A stretch of DNA of 64,000 bases from Akkermansia muciniphila (GTDB lineage Bacteria > Verrucomicrobiota > Verrucomicrobiia > Verrucomicrobiales > Akkermansiaceae): positions 2,480,001 to 2,544,000 of the forward strand of contig NZ_CP114598.1 of assembly GCF_030848305.1 (NCBI RefSeq), in the 5' to 3' direction. Positions 35,988 through 45,125 of the stretch are shown piece after piece. Both the position numbers and the translations under genes were made by a program. The notes beneath the pieces are model-generated. The model saw nothing but the letters and a program-made list of their open reading frames with translations. It did no database searches and was not told where the DNA came from. Every line of letters starts with the position of its first letter. Within the stretch, counting starts at the first letter, position 1.

Positions 35988-37583
35988 GTGAACTCCCCCG
36001 CATCCTTCGTCAAATCCCTGCTGGCCCAATGCTGCCTGGGCGGCATTTGCGAGTGGGTGGTCTGCCCCGGCGCGCGCAACATGGCGCTGCTCCAGGTGCT
36101 GGCCGCCGCGGAGGATCTGGTGAAATGGACTCACTTTGACGAACGGTCCGCCGCCTTCTTTGCGCTGGGCCGCATTCAGGATATGGGGCTGCCCGTGGCC
36201 GTAGTCACCACCTCCGGAACGGCGGCGGCGGAACTGCTCCCCGCCGTGGTGGAGGCCTACTACCAGCGCCGCCCCCTGCTCCTGCTCACGGCGGACCGCC
36301 CGGCGGCCTGCCGGGGCTCCGCCGCTCCCCAGGCCATTGAACAGGCGGATCTGTTCGGCATTTACGCACCCACGATTGATCTGGAAACGCCGGAAAACCT
36401 GCCGGAAGACATTCTGCAAGGCTGGGATTACGCCTCCCCGCTCCACATCAACGTGTGCCTGCCGGACCCGGACCCTGCCTGGAATCCCGGCATCTGTGAC
36501 CTTTACCCGGCGGAACCTCCGGAGGAAAACGGCTTCCGGGGCTCCCTGGCGGAGCTGGCCCGGGCCCTGCGCTTCAAATCGCGCGACGGGCTGGTAGTCA
36601 TGATCGGCGGCCTGGACCCCACGGAACAGGCCCCGGCCCGGTGGCTGGCCAACGAACTGAAAGCTCCCGTGGTGGCGGACGCCACCTCCGGGCTCCGGGA
36701 AGAGCTGGCCCATCTGGCCCTGACGGACGCGGACTCCCTGCTGCGGAAACACCCGCCCGCCGTCCTGCTCAGATTAGGGGACGTGCCCGTGGCCCGCTTC
36801 TGGCGCGACCTGGAGGACATTCCAGCCACGGAAGTATTCTCCGTCACCCGCACCGGCTTCTCCGGGCTGGCCCGCCCCTCCTCCGTCGTAACCGGAGACA
36901 TGGAAGCCATTCTGCATGCGCTGGGGGATATAGATACCGTGGGCGACGTCAACGGCCTGCGCGCCATGAACAAACGCAGGAAAGCCCTGATGGAGGAACT
37001 GCTCATCACCTGCCCGGAAAGCGAACAGGCCATGGTGCGCTCCTTCTCCTGCTTTGCCGCGGACAGCGACTGCATTTACCTGGGCAACTCCATGCCCGTG
37101 CGGTACTGGAACAGCTTCGCCCAGACGGCCATCCCCACGGAAAACGTCCGCGCCAACCGGGGAGCCAACGGCATTGACGGGCAAATCTCCGGTTTTCTGG
37201 GGGTATCCGCCAGGTGCTCCCGCTCCTGGGCCCTCGTGGGCGACCTGACCGCCATGTATGATTCCAATGCCCTGGCGCTCCTTCCCCAACTGGACAGGGG
37301 CATCCGCGTCCTAGGCGTCATCAATAACGGGGGAGGCGGCATCTTCCGCGCCCTGCCCGGGGCGGACGGACATTCCGAAGCCATGAGGAAACTGCTGGTG
37401 CAACCCCACGCCCATTCCTTCAAGGCCATTGCGGAACAATGGGGCATGCGCTACCTGGCGATCCGCACGGCGGAGGACTTCGACCAGCTTGATTCCCTGG
37501 AGGAAAACAGCCAGACGCTTGTAGAACTTATCCCGGACAGGGAACAGACGGAACAGATGCGCCTCCGGCTGGCTAACGCCTAA
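35988..37583 (+). CDS. menD: 2-succinyl-5-enolpyruvyl-6-hydroxy-3-cyclohexene-1-carboxylate synthase
   Basis: This thiamine-diphosphate enzyme joins isochorismate and 2-oxoglutarate in menaquinone synthesis. The start is a GTG five bases after metG; no ATG lies nearby in frame. The 531 residues show FDERSAAFFALGRIQ with the TPP glutamate, TTSGTAAAELLPAVVEAYYQR, LTADRP, the MenD-typical NRGANGIDGQISGFLG and the cofactor-binding VGDLTAMYDSNALALL with INNGGGGIF. Other men genes are not in the window. Confidence 0.93.
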   Translation: MNSPASFVKSLLAQCCLGGICEWVVCPGARNMALLQVLAAAEDLVKWTHFDERSAAFFALGRIQDMGLPVAVVTTSGTAAAELLPAVVEAYYQRRPLLLLTADRPAACRGSAAPQAIEQADLFGIYAPTIDLETPENLPEDILQGWDYASPLHINVCLPDPDPAWNPGICDLYPAEPPEENGFRGSLAELARALRFKSRDGLVVMIGGLDPTEQAPARWLANELKAPVVADATSGLREELAHLALTDADSLLRKHPPAVLLRLGDVPVARFWRDLEDIPATEVFSVTRTGFSGLARPSSVVTGDMEAILHALGDIDTVGDVNGLRAMNKRRKALMEELLITCPESEQAMVRSFSCFAADSDCIYLGNSMPVRYWNSFAQTAIPTENVRANRGANGIDGQISGFLGVSARCSRSWALVGDLTAMYDSNALALLPQLDRGIRVLGVINNGGGGIFRALPGADGHSEAMRKLLVQPHAHSFKAIAEQWGMRYLAIRTAEDFDQLDSLEENSQTLVELIPDREQTEQMRLRLANA

Positions 37584-38011
37584 ATGAAGGCAAGCCTTTA
37601 CCAAAGACCGGAGCGAAGACGATCCTCCGCCCGGCCATATCTTGCGGTTCTCTCCACATGGCTTGAAAGTACCAGATAAAAATAACATTTCCTCCATCTG
37701 ACCATAGGGGAATTTCTTTCTTGCCTGACGAAGAGAAGAAAACAGCCTCACCATGGTGGTATTCACCAAGCCGCATTCAACAGGGAAACGCCGGGCAACA
37801 ACATGTCCGCCTTAATTCATACGGAAGGAAGCCCCGCGCCGCAATCCCTCTTTCCGCCTCCAGAATGCTCTGATGCAGTATCCCCGCTATAAAAACACCT
37901 CCCTGTATGGGCATGCAAAAACCGGGCGGAACATCAATCCACCCGGTTTTTGCAGCCGCCCGGCGCGAACGCCGGAGGCATGGGTTTTCCGGCCTCCCGC
38001 CGGTAACCCCG
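37584..38011. other. Intergenic region between convergent menD and malic enzyme genes
   Basis: No family-like coding sequence was seen. The only clear element is the inverted repeat at 37917-37951, listed separately. Confidence 0.5.
37917..37951 (-). terminator. Terminator of the malic enzyme gene, probably bidirectional
   Basis: An inverted repeat (AAAAACCGGG at 37917-37926 with CCCGGTTTTT at 37942-37951, inner GG/CC pairs and one mismatch) has A and T runs on both sides. It could stop transcripts from both strands. It lies 60 bases past the malic enzyme stop. Confidence 0.75.
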
Positions 38012-39322
38012 TTAAAGGTAGCTGCGCACCACGCCGGCGACGCGTTCACGAGCTGCGGCAATGCGCTTGCGCAATTCCAGCGTGTAGGCCTCCATATCCC
38101 GGATGGGGGACTGGGCCACGCCGGAAATCATGGCCGCCTGGGCCACCGCCGGGCATTCCCATTCAATGATGCGGGGATCAATGGGCTTGGGAATCACGTA
38201 GTCAATGCCGAAGCTGAGCGGGGCGCCCCCGTAAAGGTCAATCACCTCCTGAGGGACAGGTTCCTTCGCCAAATCAGCCAGGGCGCGGGCGGCGGCGATT
38301 TTCATCTGTTCATTGATGACGGAGGCGCGAACATCCAGGGCGGCACGGAAAATAAAGGGGAAGCAGGAAACATTGTTTACCTGGTTGGGCCAGTCGGAAC
38401 GTCCGGATCCCATGATGCAGTCAGGCCGCGCTTTTTTGGCATCCTGGTAAGTGATTTCCGGGTCCGGATTCGCACAGGCGAAAATGATGGGGGAAGGAGC
38501 CATCAGCTTGACCATGTCCTGCGTGAGCAATCCCTTGGTGGAAAGCCCCAGGAACACGTCCGCTCCGGTGAGGGCCTCCTCCAGGGAACAGTCTTCCGAC
38601 TGGGAGAACTGGGCTTTCGTGGCGTGCAGGTCAATGCGCCCGGTATGAATCAGCCCCTTGGAGTCAAACATATAGATATGTTCGCGGCGCACTCCCAGCG
38701 TCATGTAGAACTTGGCGCAGGAAATGCCGGCGGCCCCGGCCCCGACGACGACGACCTTCATATCCTCCAGCTTGCGGCCCGTCAACTCGGCTGCGTTCAA
38801 AAGGGCGGCGCCGGAGATCACCGCCGTTCCATGCTGGTCGTCATGGAACACGGGAATATTCATCTCCTGGCGGAGACGTTCCTCCACCATGAAGCATTCC
38901 GGAGCCTTGATGTCCTCCAGATTGATGGCGCCGAAGGTGGGCTCCATGGTCTTGATCGTTTCAATCAGCTTTTCCGGCTCCTTCACGTTCAGCTCAATGT
39001 CAAAAACGTCAATGTCCGCGAATACCTTGAACAAAACGCCCTTGCCTTCCATCACCGGCTTGGCCGCATCCGGGCCGATATTGCCCAGCCCCAGAACGGC
39101 GGTGCCGTTGGTGATCACGCCCACCAGATTGGAACGCCCGGTATACAGGGCGCTCTGGGAAGGATCTTCCTGAATGCGGAGACAGGGTTCGGCTACGCCC
39201 GGGGAATAGGCAAGCGTCAAATCCCGTTGTGAAAAGCAGGGCTTGCAGGGAAGCGTTTCCACCTTGCCGGGGCGGGGCTGGGAATGATACTGCAAGGCGT
39301 CTAATCTAATATCGGAACTCAT
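38012..39322 (-). CDS. NAD(P)-dependent malic enzyme
   Basis: The ATG at 39322 is chosen over an earlier start because family similarity starts there (SSDIRLDALQYHSQPRPGK). The 436-residue enzyme oxidatively decarboxylates malate to pyruvate. Motifs include LTLAYSPGVAEPCL, NGTAVLGLGNIGPDAAKPVMEGK, the metal-binding VFHDDQHGTAVI and the Rossmann VVVGAGAAGISCAKFY. The C-terminal phosphotransacetylase domain of longer forms is missing, as is normal for the short type. Confidence 0.92.
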   Translation of the reverse strand: MSSDIRLDALQYHSQPRPGKVETLPCKPCFSQRDLTLAYSPGVAEPCLRIQEDPSQSALYTGRSNLVGVITNGTAVLGLGNIGPDAAKPVMEGKGVLFKVFADIDVFDIELNVKEPEKLIETIKTMEPTFGAINLEDIKAPECFMVEERLRQEMNIPVFHDDQHGTAVISGAALLNAAELTGRKLEDMKVVVVGAGAAGISCAKFYMTLGVRREHIYMFDSKGLIHTGRIDLHATKAQFSQSEDCSLEEALTGADVFLGLSTKGLLTQDMVKLMAPSPIIFACANPDPEITYQDAKKARPDCIMGSGRSDWPNQVNNVSCFPFIFRAALDVRASVINEQMKIAAARALADLAKEPVPQEVIDLYGGAPLSFGIDYVIPKPIDPRIIEWECPAVAQAAMISGVAQSPIRDMEAYTLELRKRIAAARERVAGVVRSYL

Positions 39323-39434
39323 GATTGTAATGGAAAAACAAAAAAGCGAGCCTTGCTTGCACCACATAATCGCCATGCATTCAAGCAAATAATCAATTAA
39401 TCGCGTCACACGCTCCGGCCCCAGAAAACCTCTT

Positions 39435-39464
39435 TTTACATTGATAGAAGCCTCCGGATATGCT
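39435..39464 (+). promoter_or_regulatory. Candidate promoter for the large PDZ/toroid protein
   Basis: TTTACA (39435-39440) and TATGCT (39459-39464) are 18 bases apart. The -10 overlaps an upstream in-frame ATG at 39460, which argues for the later ATG at 39499 as the real start. Confidence 0.4.
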
Positions 39465-39498
39465 AACAGGCAGTCGGATAATCACCTGTCATGTGACC

Positions 39499-42400
39499 AT
39501 GGAACATACGCCTCCCCTCCCTTCCGGATTTAATATCAACGGTTATCTTATCCAATCCCTGAAGCAGACGGATTCCCTCTGCCATGTCTATTACGCTTCG
39601 GACGCCGACCATGTTCAATACCTGCTCCGCGAATTCTGTCCCCAGGGGCTCGCTGTGCGCGACCCGGAAAGCGGGAAACTGCGTTATCCGGAAAACACGG
39701 ATATTGAACGGGAAGTTCTTCCGCTGAAGAATGATTTCGAAGCGCAGTTCCGCACGGGCTCCCTGGGGGAAATCCCCGCTCTGGGCACCCTGTACCTGGC
39801 TTATGCCATTCCCGGCGGCCATGCCTCCGCGCAGCCGGCTCCCGGCACGGCCGCCCCTGCGGCATCCCGCCTCCAGCGCGATCAGCGGACCCTGGCCGCT
39901 CCCGGAACCGCCGGGGCGGCGCCCGTTCATGCGGGCTCCCTTCCCCAGCCGCGGAAAAAGAAGAACTCCGCCGGCATATGGATTCTCACCCTGCTCCTGC
40001 TGGGAGGAGCATGCGGAACCTATTATTTCACCCGGAACCCCGCGGAAAAACCCGTCTCTGCTCAAGAGCCGGACGTTCCCCACTCCAACAGGGAAAAGAA
40101 GGGAGCCGCCAAACCGGAAAAGAAAGCCGCCCCGCCCGCCGTGAGTGGGGAAGCCTCCCCCGAACAGGAAAACGCCGCGGGCCTCTCCCCGTCCGGACCG
40201 GCGGAGCAGCCGGAAAAAACGCCGCCGGCCACTTCCTCCGGGGAACGGAATGAAGACGCCCCGGGCGCTTTGAAGGAAAAATCCGCAGCCGCTCCTGCAC
40301 AGCCTGACGAAAACTCCTTCGCCCCTGCGGACGGAAAACAGCCGGAACCGCAACAGCCCGCCAACCGGAAGGAATCACAGGAGGGACAGACTGCCGCCAA
40401 ACCTGCGCCCGTAGTGCGTCCGCGCGGGAAAGCCGCCAGGCAAACAACCAATATGGGGGATGTGAACGCCTATGTGAAAAAATTCGCCAAGCCCATGCCG
40501 CTGAACCAGTGGAGAAAACAATACGCCGAGCTGTACACGAGCTGGTTCGGCAATTCCGAGGAAGTAGCCAAAGGCTGGATCACCACCTTCGGCCCTCTGG
40601 GCTTCCGCGCCCGCGGCCTGGACGCCTCCTGGCCGGACACGAACTTCCGCGGCTTCTTCCCAAAAACCATGCTGGACCCCAACGGGGAACCCGTGGCGAA
40701 CCTTTACACGGTCACCCAGGTGATTGAAGGTTCCCCTGCCGAAAAATACGTCAAGGAAGGTGACCTGATCCTGGGCATTGACGGACACCTCTTCAAAACG
40801 TCGCAAAGCCTGGACGTGCTTTACGGCCCTTATCAGCATCAGAACCGGCGCGGCCTGGACATGCACGCGGGCCTTCTGGTGGACAAGGCGGAAGGCGCCG
40901 GAAAAATCACCCTGAACCTTATTCCCGCGGAAAGCGTGGAAAAAATCCAGGGCATCCAGCCCCTCTGGAAGGAAGCCTTCCGGGAGGAACGGGCTAAAAA
41001 GCCCGTTTCCCTTTCCATTCCGGTAAAGGGCGGCCAGCAGGTGCGCCTGCGTGTGGATGACGGCGGCAACGGCATCGGCAGTGACGGCTTCGAATGGTCG
41101 GACCTGAGGCTGGAAGGCCCCGGCGGAACCGTTCCGCTGACCAAGGCCCAGCAATACACCGTGGGTTACGGAGAAGCCAGGTACGACGCCAAAAGCAAGG
41201 TATGGCAGGCGCACGCCGTCTCTTCTCTGGTCTTTGATATCCCCAAGGGAGACTGGAATCTTAAAGGAACGGGAACCCCCAGGTGGTCCGCCTCCGTGGG
41301 CGTGACCGTACAGGTGGGCGGCTCCGCTGCCCTGCCGGACGCAGTGAAAAAATACGTGAAAAACGTCACCTTCAAAATCCCCCAGCTGGGTTCTTATGCC
41401 CTCGGCTTCCCCAAAAATTGCGCCAAGAGCAAGGCGGTCGTCCATATGATGAGCGAATGGCTGGCGGCCCAGCAGCGCGAGGACGGCTCCTGGGAACGCC
41501 CGGGCGGCTACTGCGGCAACCATTATGATACAGGCTGGGCCGGCCTGGCCCTGATGGCCACGGGCAACCCGAAGTATGACCCCGTCATTAAAAAAGCGGC
41601 TCAGTACATCGCCTTCTCCGGCTCCCAGTGCTGGTGGGCCGTCCCCCAGGCCTCCGCGGGCATTTTCCTGTGCGAATACTGGCTGCGCTACCGGGACAAC
41701 TCCGTGCTTCCGGCCATCCGCAACGGCGTGCAGCGCATGAAAAATGAAGTCCTTTACGGGGACTTCGTCACCGGCCACGGCATTCACCCGGGCTACCGGG
41801 GAACAGGCGTCAGCATCGGCGGCTCCCACATGTGCCTGTTCCTGGCGCTGGCCAGCAAAACGCCGGCGCGCACGGAAGACGGCGTACTGGACAAAATGAT
41901 GGACCATGCCCAGTCCATCTGCCCCACCGGCATGGGACCCTATGGCCGCATGACGGAAACCTTCACCTTTGAACCCGACCGTGAATGCGGGGGGACCTAC
42001 TCCGGACGCCACGGCCCGTACTACATCGCTTCCCTCATCTGCGGCGGACCGGAGCTGTACACGAAAAACAGCCGCATCATGTATGGGGAAGGCCCCATCG
42101 GCGGCTGTGACCAGGGCCACTCTTCCGAGACGCTCTCCATCATGTGGGCCCTCCCCGCCTACTGGCGAACCAATCCGGAAGCATATTACAAAAACATGGA
42201 GGCTTTCCGGTGGAAACTGACGCTGCTGCGCCCCTTTGACGGCGGCATGATGCAGAACCCCAACCGCCTGGAACTGATGACGGCGGACTCCGTCATCGGC
42301 ACCTACATCCGCACCAGCATCTGGATCACGGCCCTCTGCGCGGAACGCCAGAACCTGGCAATTACGGGCAAGCCTGAATTCCAGGCCAAAACGTTCCGGA

Positions 42401-43866
42401 AGGTTCCCCCCATCATTGACACGGAATCCCGCTTCCTGAACACCTACGTGCGCAACTGGTCCATGGTAAACGCTGCGCTTGGAACCAAGGCCCCCGCCTC
42501 CCTGAAATCCGCCATCCGGGAATTGAAAAATATTCCGGTGGAACAGGGCTGCCGCTTTAAGCTTATCAATGTCGTCAACAACCGCGCCCTCCCCATCGCC
42601 AAGGCCATCATGGAGATTCCCGGGGTGGACCAGCTCACCAGGGCCACTTGCGCGGAAATGATTCTGGGCATGGATGTGCGCATTTTCTTTGAACCCAAGC
42701 GCAACGACGGCAACCCCCAGCCCGGGGAATATTCTCTGAACGTGGACGTCCAGCAGCCACTGGGCGGCCGCGCCCTGGGGCTCCACCGCGACAAGGAGCA
42801 GGAAGGGAAAGCCAACTCCGCCTACAAATATGATTTTGCCGGCACGGTGCAATTCAGCGACACGACCACCTTCTCCCCCATGGAAACCATTTCCTGGACG
42901 CCCAATTCCAAATTCGGCGGCCAATGGAACGTCTACTCCTACAAGAAGGAACTCAGCGGCCCCACCCAGCCGGGCGTGCAAAAAATGAACGCCAAAATCA
43001 AATGGCGCGTCAATGACCTGGAGGTGGAATACGACCGCCCCATCGCCGTGGGCGGCTTTGAAGTGGGATGTGCAGAAAAGGCCCTCTCAGTCACCAACTG
43101 CAACCATCTGTGGGTGCCGGGCATCCTGATCCGGGATCACGGCAACTGGGGCTGCTCCTTCCATCTGCCGGACGGGACCTACATTTCCGCGGCCTCTCAG
43201 GGCAACCAGATAGAGGTGTACGACAAAACGGATAAAAAGAAGGAAAAAACCTGGGTTTCTCCGAATGACTCCTGCCTGACTCAGGGTTCCCGCTGCCTGT
43301 TCCACGTTTCCACGGACTGGCACGGCCTGGAATGCCGCGTGCATGAACTGAAACTGTTGGGAAGCTCCACGGAGGAAGTGGAGGACTACAAGCTGAAAGC
43401 CTCCACAGGAGGCCGTGTGGACACGGCCAAACTGACGGACCGGGACGCCACCACGATTGAGGAGCTGGACGCTTCCCCCATGGAAGACGAGCCCCTGGTG
43501 CTGGAACTCACCCTGAAATCCCCTGCCGCCCTGCGCGCCATGGACATCAAGATTGAAAAAGGTCACAACCGCCTCATCATTGAAGCCTACAAGGGCGGCA
43601 AGTGGGTTCCCGTCCACTGGGGCTCCCTGGGAGCCTCCACCGCCGGCGTCAGCGATGCGCAGAAAGCCATGTACGCCAATGAACCGGAAGTGCTGCGCAT
43701 GCTTCAGCTTCCGGGCAACGGATTCATCAAATGCATGCGGACGTTTGACCCCGTCACCACCAACAGGCTGCGCGTCAAGCTCTTCCAGAAGGGCGGAAAA
43801 GTCCGCCTTGCGGAACTGCACGTGTACAAGGCGAACGCCGCCAAAAATATGGCTCTCCGGTCTTAA
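39499..43866 (+). CDS. Membrane-anchored protein: kinase-N-lobe-like domain, PDZ, toroid and discoidin-like domains
   Basis: The start at 39499 is chosen for the promoter position and for alignment with the paralogous N-terminus encoded at 47747. The 1455-residue product has a cytoplasmic domain (residues 10-100) resembling only the N-lobe of Ser/Thr kinases, with LLREFCPQGLAVRD where active kinases read IKEYLP-like (Arg44 replaces the lysine). A membrane helix follows (about 159-178, IWILTLLLLGGACGTYYF), then a long Pro/Glu/Ala linker to about residue 310. The outer part has a PDZ domain (VIEGSPAEKYVKEGDLILGI), a prenyltransferase-like alpha-toroid region (EWLAAQQREDGSWERPGGYC) and a discoidin-like C-terminus. 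Function is unknown. Confidence 0.8.
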   Translation: MEHTPPLPSGFNINGYLIQSLKQTDSLCHVYYASDADHVQYLLREFCPQGLAVRDPESGKLRYPENTDIEREVLPLKNDFEAQFRTGSLGEIPALGTLYLAYAIPGGHASAQPAPGTAAPAASRLQRDQRTLAAPGTAGAAPVHAGSLPQPRKKKNSAGIWILTLLLLGGACGTYYFTRNPAEKPVSAQEPDVPHSNREKKGAAKPEKKAAPPAVSGEASPEQENAAGLSPSGPAEQPEKTPPATSSGERNEDAPGALKEKSAAAPAQPDENSFAPADGKQPEPQQPANRKESQEGQTAAKPAPVVRPRGKAARQTTNMGDVNAYVKKFAKPMPLNQWRKQYAELYTSWFGNSEEVAKGWITTFGPLGFRARGLDASWPDTNFRGFFPKTMLDPNGEPVANLYTVTQVIEGSPAEKYVKEGDLILGIDGHLFKTSQSLDVLYGPYQHQNRRGLDMHAGLLVDKAEGAGKITLNLIPAESVEKIQGIQPLWKEAFREERAKKPVSLSIPVKGGQQVRLRVDDGGNGIGSDGFEWSDLRLEGPGGTVPLTKAQQYTVGYGEARYDAKSKVWQAHAVSSLVFDIPKGDWNLKGTGTPRWSASVGVTVQVGGSAALPDAVKKYVKNVTFKIPQLGSYALGFPKNCAKSKAVVHMMSEWLAAQQREDGSWERPGGYCGNHYDTGWAGLALMATGNPKYDPVIKKAAQYIAFSGSQCWWAVPQASAGIFLCEYWLRYRDNSVLPAIRNGVQRMKNEVLYGDFVTGHGIHPGYRGTGVSIGGSHMCLFLALASKTPARTEDGVLDKMMDHAQSICPTGMGPYGRMTETFTFEPDRECGGTYSGRHGPYYIASLICGGPELYTKNSRIMYGEGPIGGCDQGHSSETLSIMWALPAYWRTNPEAYYKNMEAFRWKLTLLRPFDGGMMQNPNRLELMTADSVIGTYIRTSIWITALCAERQNLAITGKPEFQAKTFRKVPPIIDTESRFLNTYVRNWSMVNAALGTKAPASLKSAIRELKNIPVEQGCRFKLINVVNNRALPIAKAIMEIPGVDQLTRATCAEMILGMDVRIFFEPKRNDGNPQPGEYSLNVDVQQPLGGRALGLHRDKEQEGKANSAYKYDFAGTVQFSDTTTFSPMETISWTPNSKFGGQWNVYSYKKELSGPTQPGVQKMNAKIKWRVNDLEVEYDRPIAVGGFEVGCAEKALSVTNCNHLWVPGILIRDHGNWGCSFHLPDGTYISAASQGNQIEVYDKTDKKKEKTWVSPNDSCLTQGSRCLFHVSTDWHGLECRVHELKLLGSSTEEVEDYKLKASTGGRVDTAKLTDRDATTIEELDASPMEDEPLVLELTLKSPAALRAMDIKIEKGHNRLIIEAYKGGKWVPVHWGSLGASTAGVSDAQKAMYANEPEVLRMLQLPGNGFIKCMRTFDPVTTNRLRVKLFQKGGKVRLAELHVYKANAAKNMALRS

Positions 43867-44031
43867 GCTGCGGCCGCCCGCAGCTGGAAATAACAAAAAA
43901 GCCTTGTGACAAGAGAATCCCGGCAGGGGCGCCAATCGCCGCGCCCCCTGCCGGAAAAACCGGGCAGTCCCTCTTCAGGACGTCGGGAATTTCCTGCTCC
44001 ATGCCTGGGCCGCCTGCCAATTTTTTGTCTA

Positions 44032-44060
44032 TTGACACCCAGCGGCGCCCGCTCTATATT
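44032..44060 (+). promoter_or_regulatory. Near-consensus promoter of the GH16 gene
   Basis: Exact TTGACA (44032-44037), a 17-base spacer and TATATT (44055-44060). Only five bases separate the -10 from the ATGATG start, so the transcript should be leaderless. It is the best promoter match in the window. Confidence 0.75.
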
Positions 44061-44065
44061 TTCTC

Positions 44066-45028
44066 ATGATGTTCATCAGAACGGCGTTCCTTTTTCCTCT
44101 TCTCTTTCTCTCACTTTCAGCATCTTCCGTCATGGCGGCGACTCCCTGGGCATCCGACAGGAACTGGGAACTCGTTTTTGAAGACGACTTTGACGGATCA
44201 TCTCTGAACGAACACAACTGGAGCCGCATTGATTACGTAGGCTATAACGCCCCGGACTGGCGCAAGTACCAATCCCGGGAGGAAAGCCTTGTGGAATTCC
44301 GGGAAAAGGACGGCAACTCCACCATGACCCTGTGGGGAAAATACGGGGACTACACTACTCAAACCAACCAGACCGCACCGGCCAAAACATACGCCTGCGG
44401 AGGGGTATATTCCCTGAAAACCTTCTCCTTCCAATACGGCTACGTAGAAGTCCGCGCCAGATTCGACTGCGTGCAGGGCGTCTGGCCGGCCATCTGGATG
44501 ATGCCCAAATCCGACAGCATAGGCTGGCCTGTCGGAGGGGAAATTGACATCATGGAACACCTGAATTACGAGGGCCGCGTTTACCAGACAATCCACTGGT
44601 CGCAAAACGGCGTTCCCAATCAGGATAAATCCCAGGGGGTCACCCCCGGCTGGAGCGACGGCGCCGCAAAAACGAGCTGGCACACCTACGGGATGGAATG
44701 GACGGAAGAAGGCATCACCTTTTATGTGGACGGAAAAGCAACCGGTTCATTCAAAAAGCCCAATAACGCAAACTGGCCCTTTGACAAGGACGGGAATGAA
44801 TTCTACCTGATCATCGACCAGCAGATCGGAGGCAACTGGGTGGAAAACGCAGGAGTCAATAAAGGAATTGACCAAAATACGCTGGCCAATTCCGGAGCCG
44901 CATTCGACATCGACTATGTCAAAGTTTATGCCTCAAGCATCTACAACCACCTCGTTCCGGAACCCGCTGTGGCTTCGCTGGGCCTGTTTGGAGCAGTCTT
45001 GCTGGCGGCTCGCCGCAAAAGAAGCTGA
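44066..45028 (+). CDS. Secreted GH16 endo-glycosidase with PEP-CTERM sorting tail
   Basis: The 320-residue protein has a signal peptide (FLFPLLFLSLSASSVMA), a GH16 jelly-roll domain and the catalytic GEIDIMEH motif (E159 nucleophile, E164 acid/base, D161 between). The C-terminus is a PEP-CTERM signal: VPEP, the helix AVASLGLFGAVLLAA and a basic RRKRS. Exosortase processing at the cell envelope is therefore predicted, though no exosortase gene is in view. GH16 enzymes of mucin users cut inside O-glycan or galactan-like chains; the substrate here is inferred only. Confidence 0.9.
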   Translation: MMFIRTAFLFPLLFLSLSASSVMAATPWASDRNWELVFEDDFDGSSLNEHNWSRIDYVGYNAPDWRKYQSREESLVEFREKDGNSTMTLWGKYGDYTTQTNQTAPAKTYACGGVYSLKTFSFQYGYVEVRARFDCVQGVWPAIWMMPKSDSIGWPVGGEIDIMEHLNYEGRVYQTIHWSQNGVPNQDKSQGVTPGWSDGAAKTSWHTYGMEWTEEGITFYVDGKATGSFKKPNNANWPFDKDGNEFYLIIDQQIGGNWVENAGVNKGIDQNTLANSGAAFDIDYVKVYASSIYNHLVPEPAVASLGLFGAVLLAARRKRS

Positions 45029-45125
45029 TCAGCCAGCACTCTTGTTATTCCCCCTGCCGCGGAAATAAACCTTCCGGGACATCTCCGGCATGCGCTTTCA
45101 GGCAAAAGCCGTCATCGGGCCTGCC

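Noticed and set aside
37907-39232. 441-codon plus-strand open frame across the malic enzyme gene
   Set aside because: It is antisense to clear malic enzyme motifs and has a composition typical of a shadow frame.
40375-42981. 868-codon minus-strand open frame opposite the PDZ/toroid protein gene
   Set aside because: It mirrors the real plus-strand gene, is rich in Gly/Arg/His/Phe with no motif, and has no promoter or start signal. It is a GC-bias shadow, like those at 683-2737 plus and 22437-24461 minus.
43920-43954. GC-rich inverted repeat between the PDZ/toroid gene and GH16 as a rho-independent terminator
   Set aside because: The stem is good but is followed by A residues on the plus strand, so a standard terminator is not supported.
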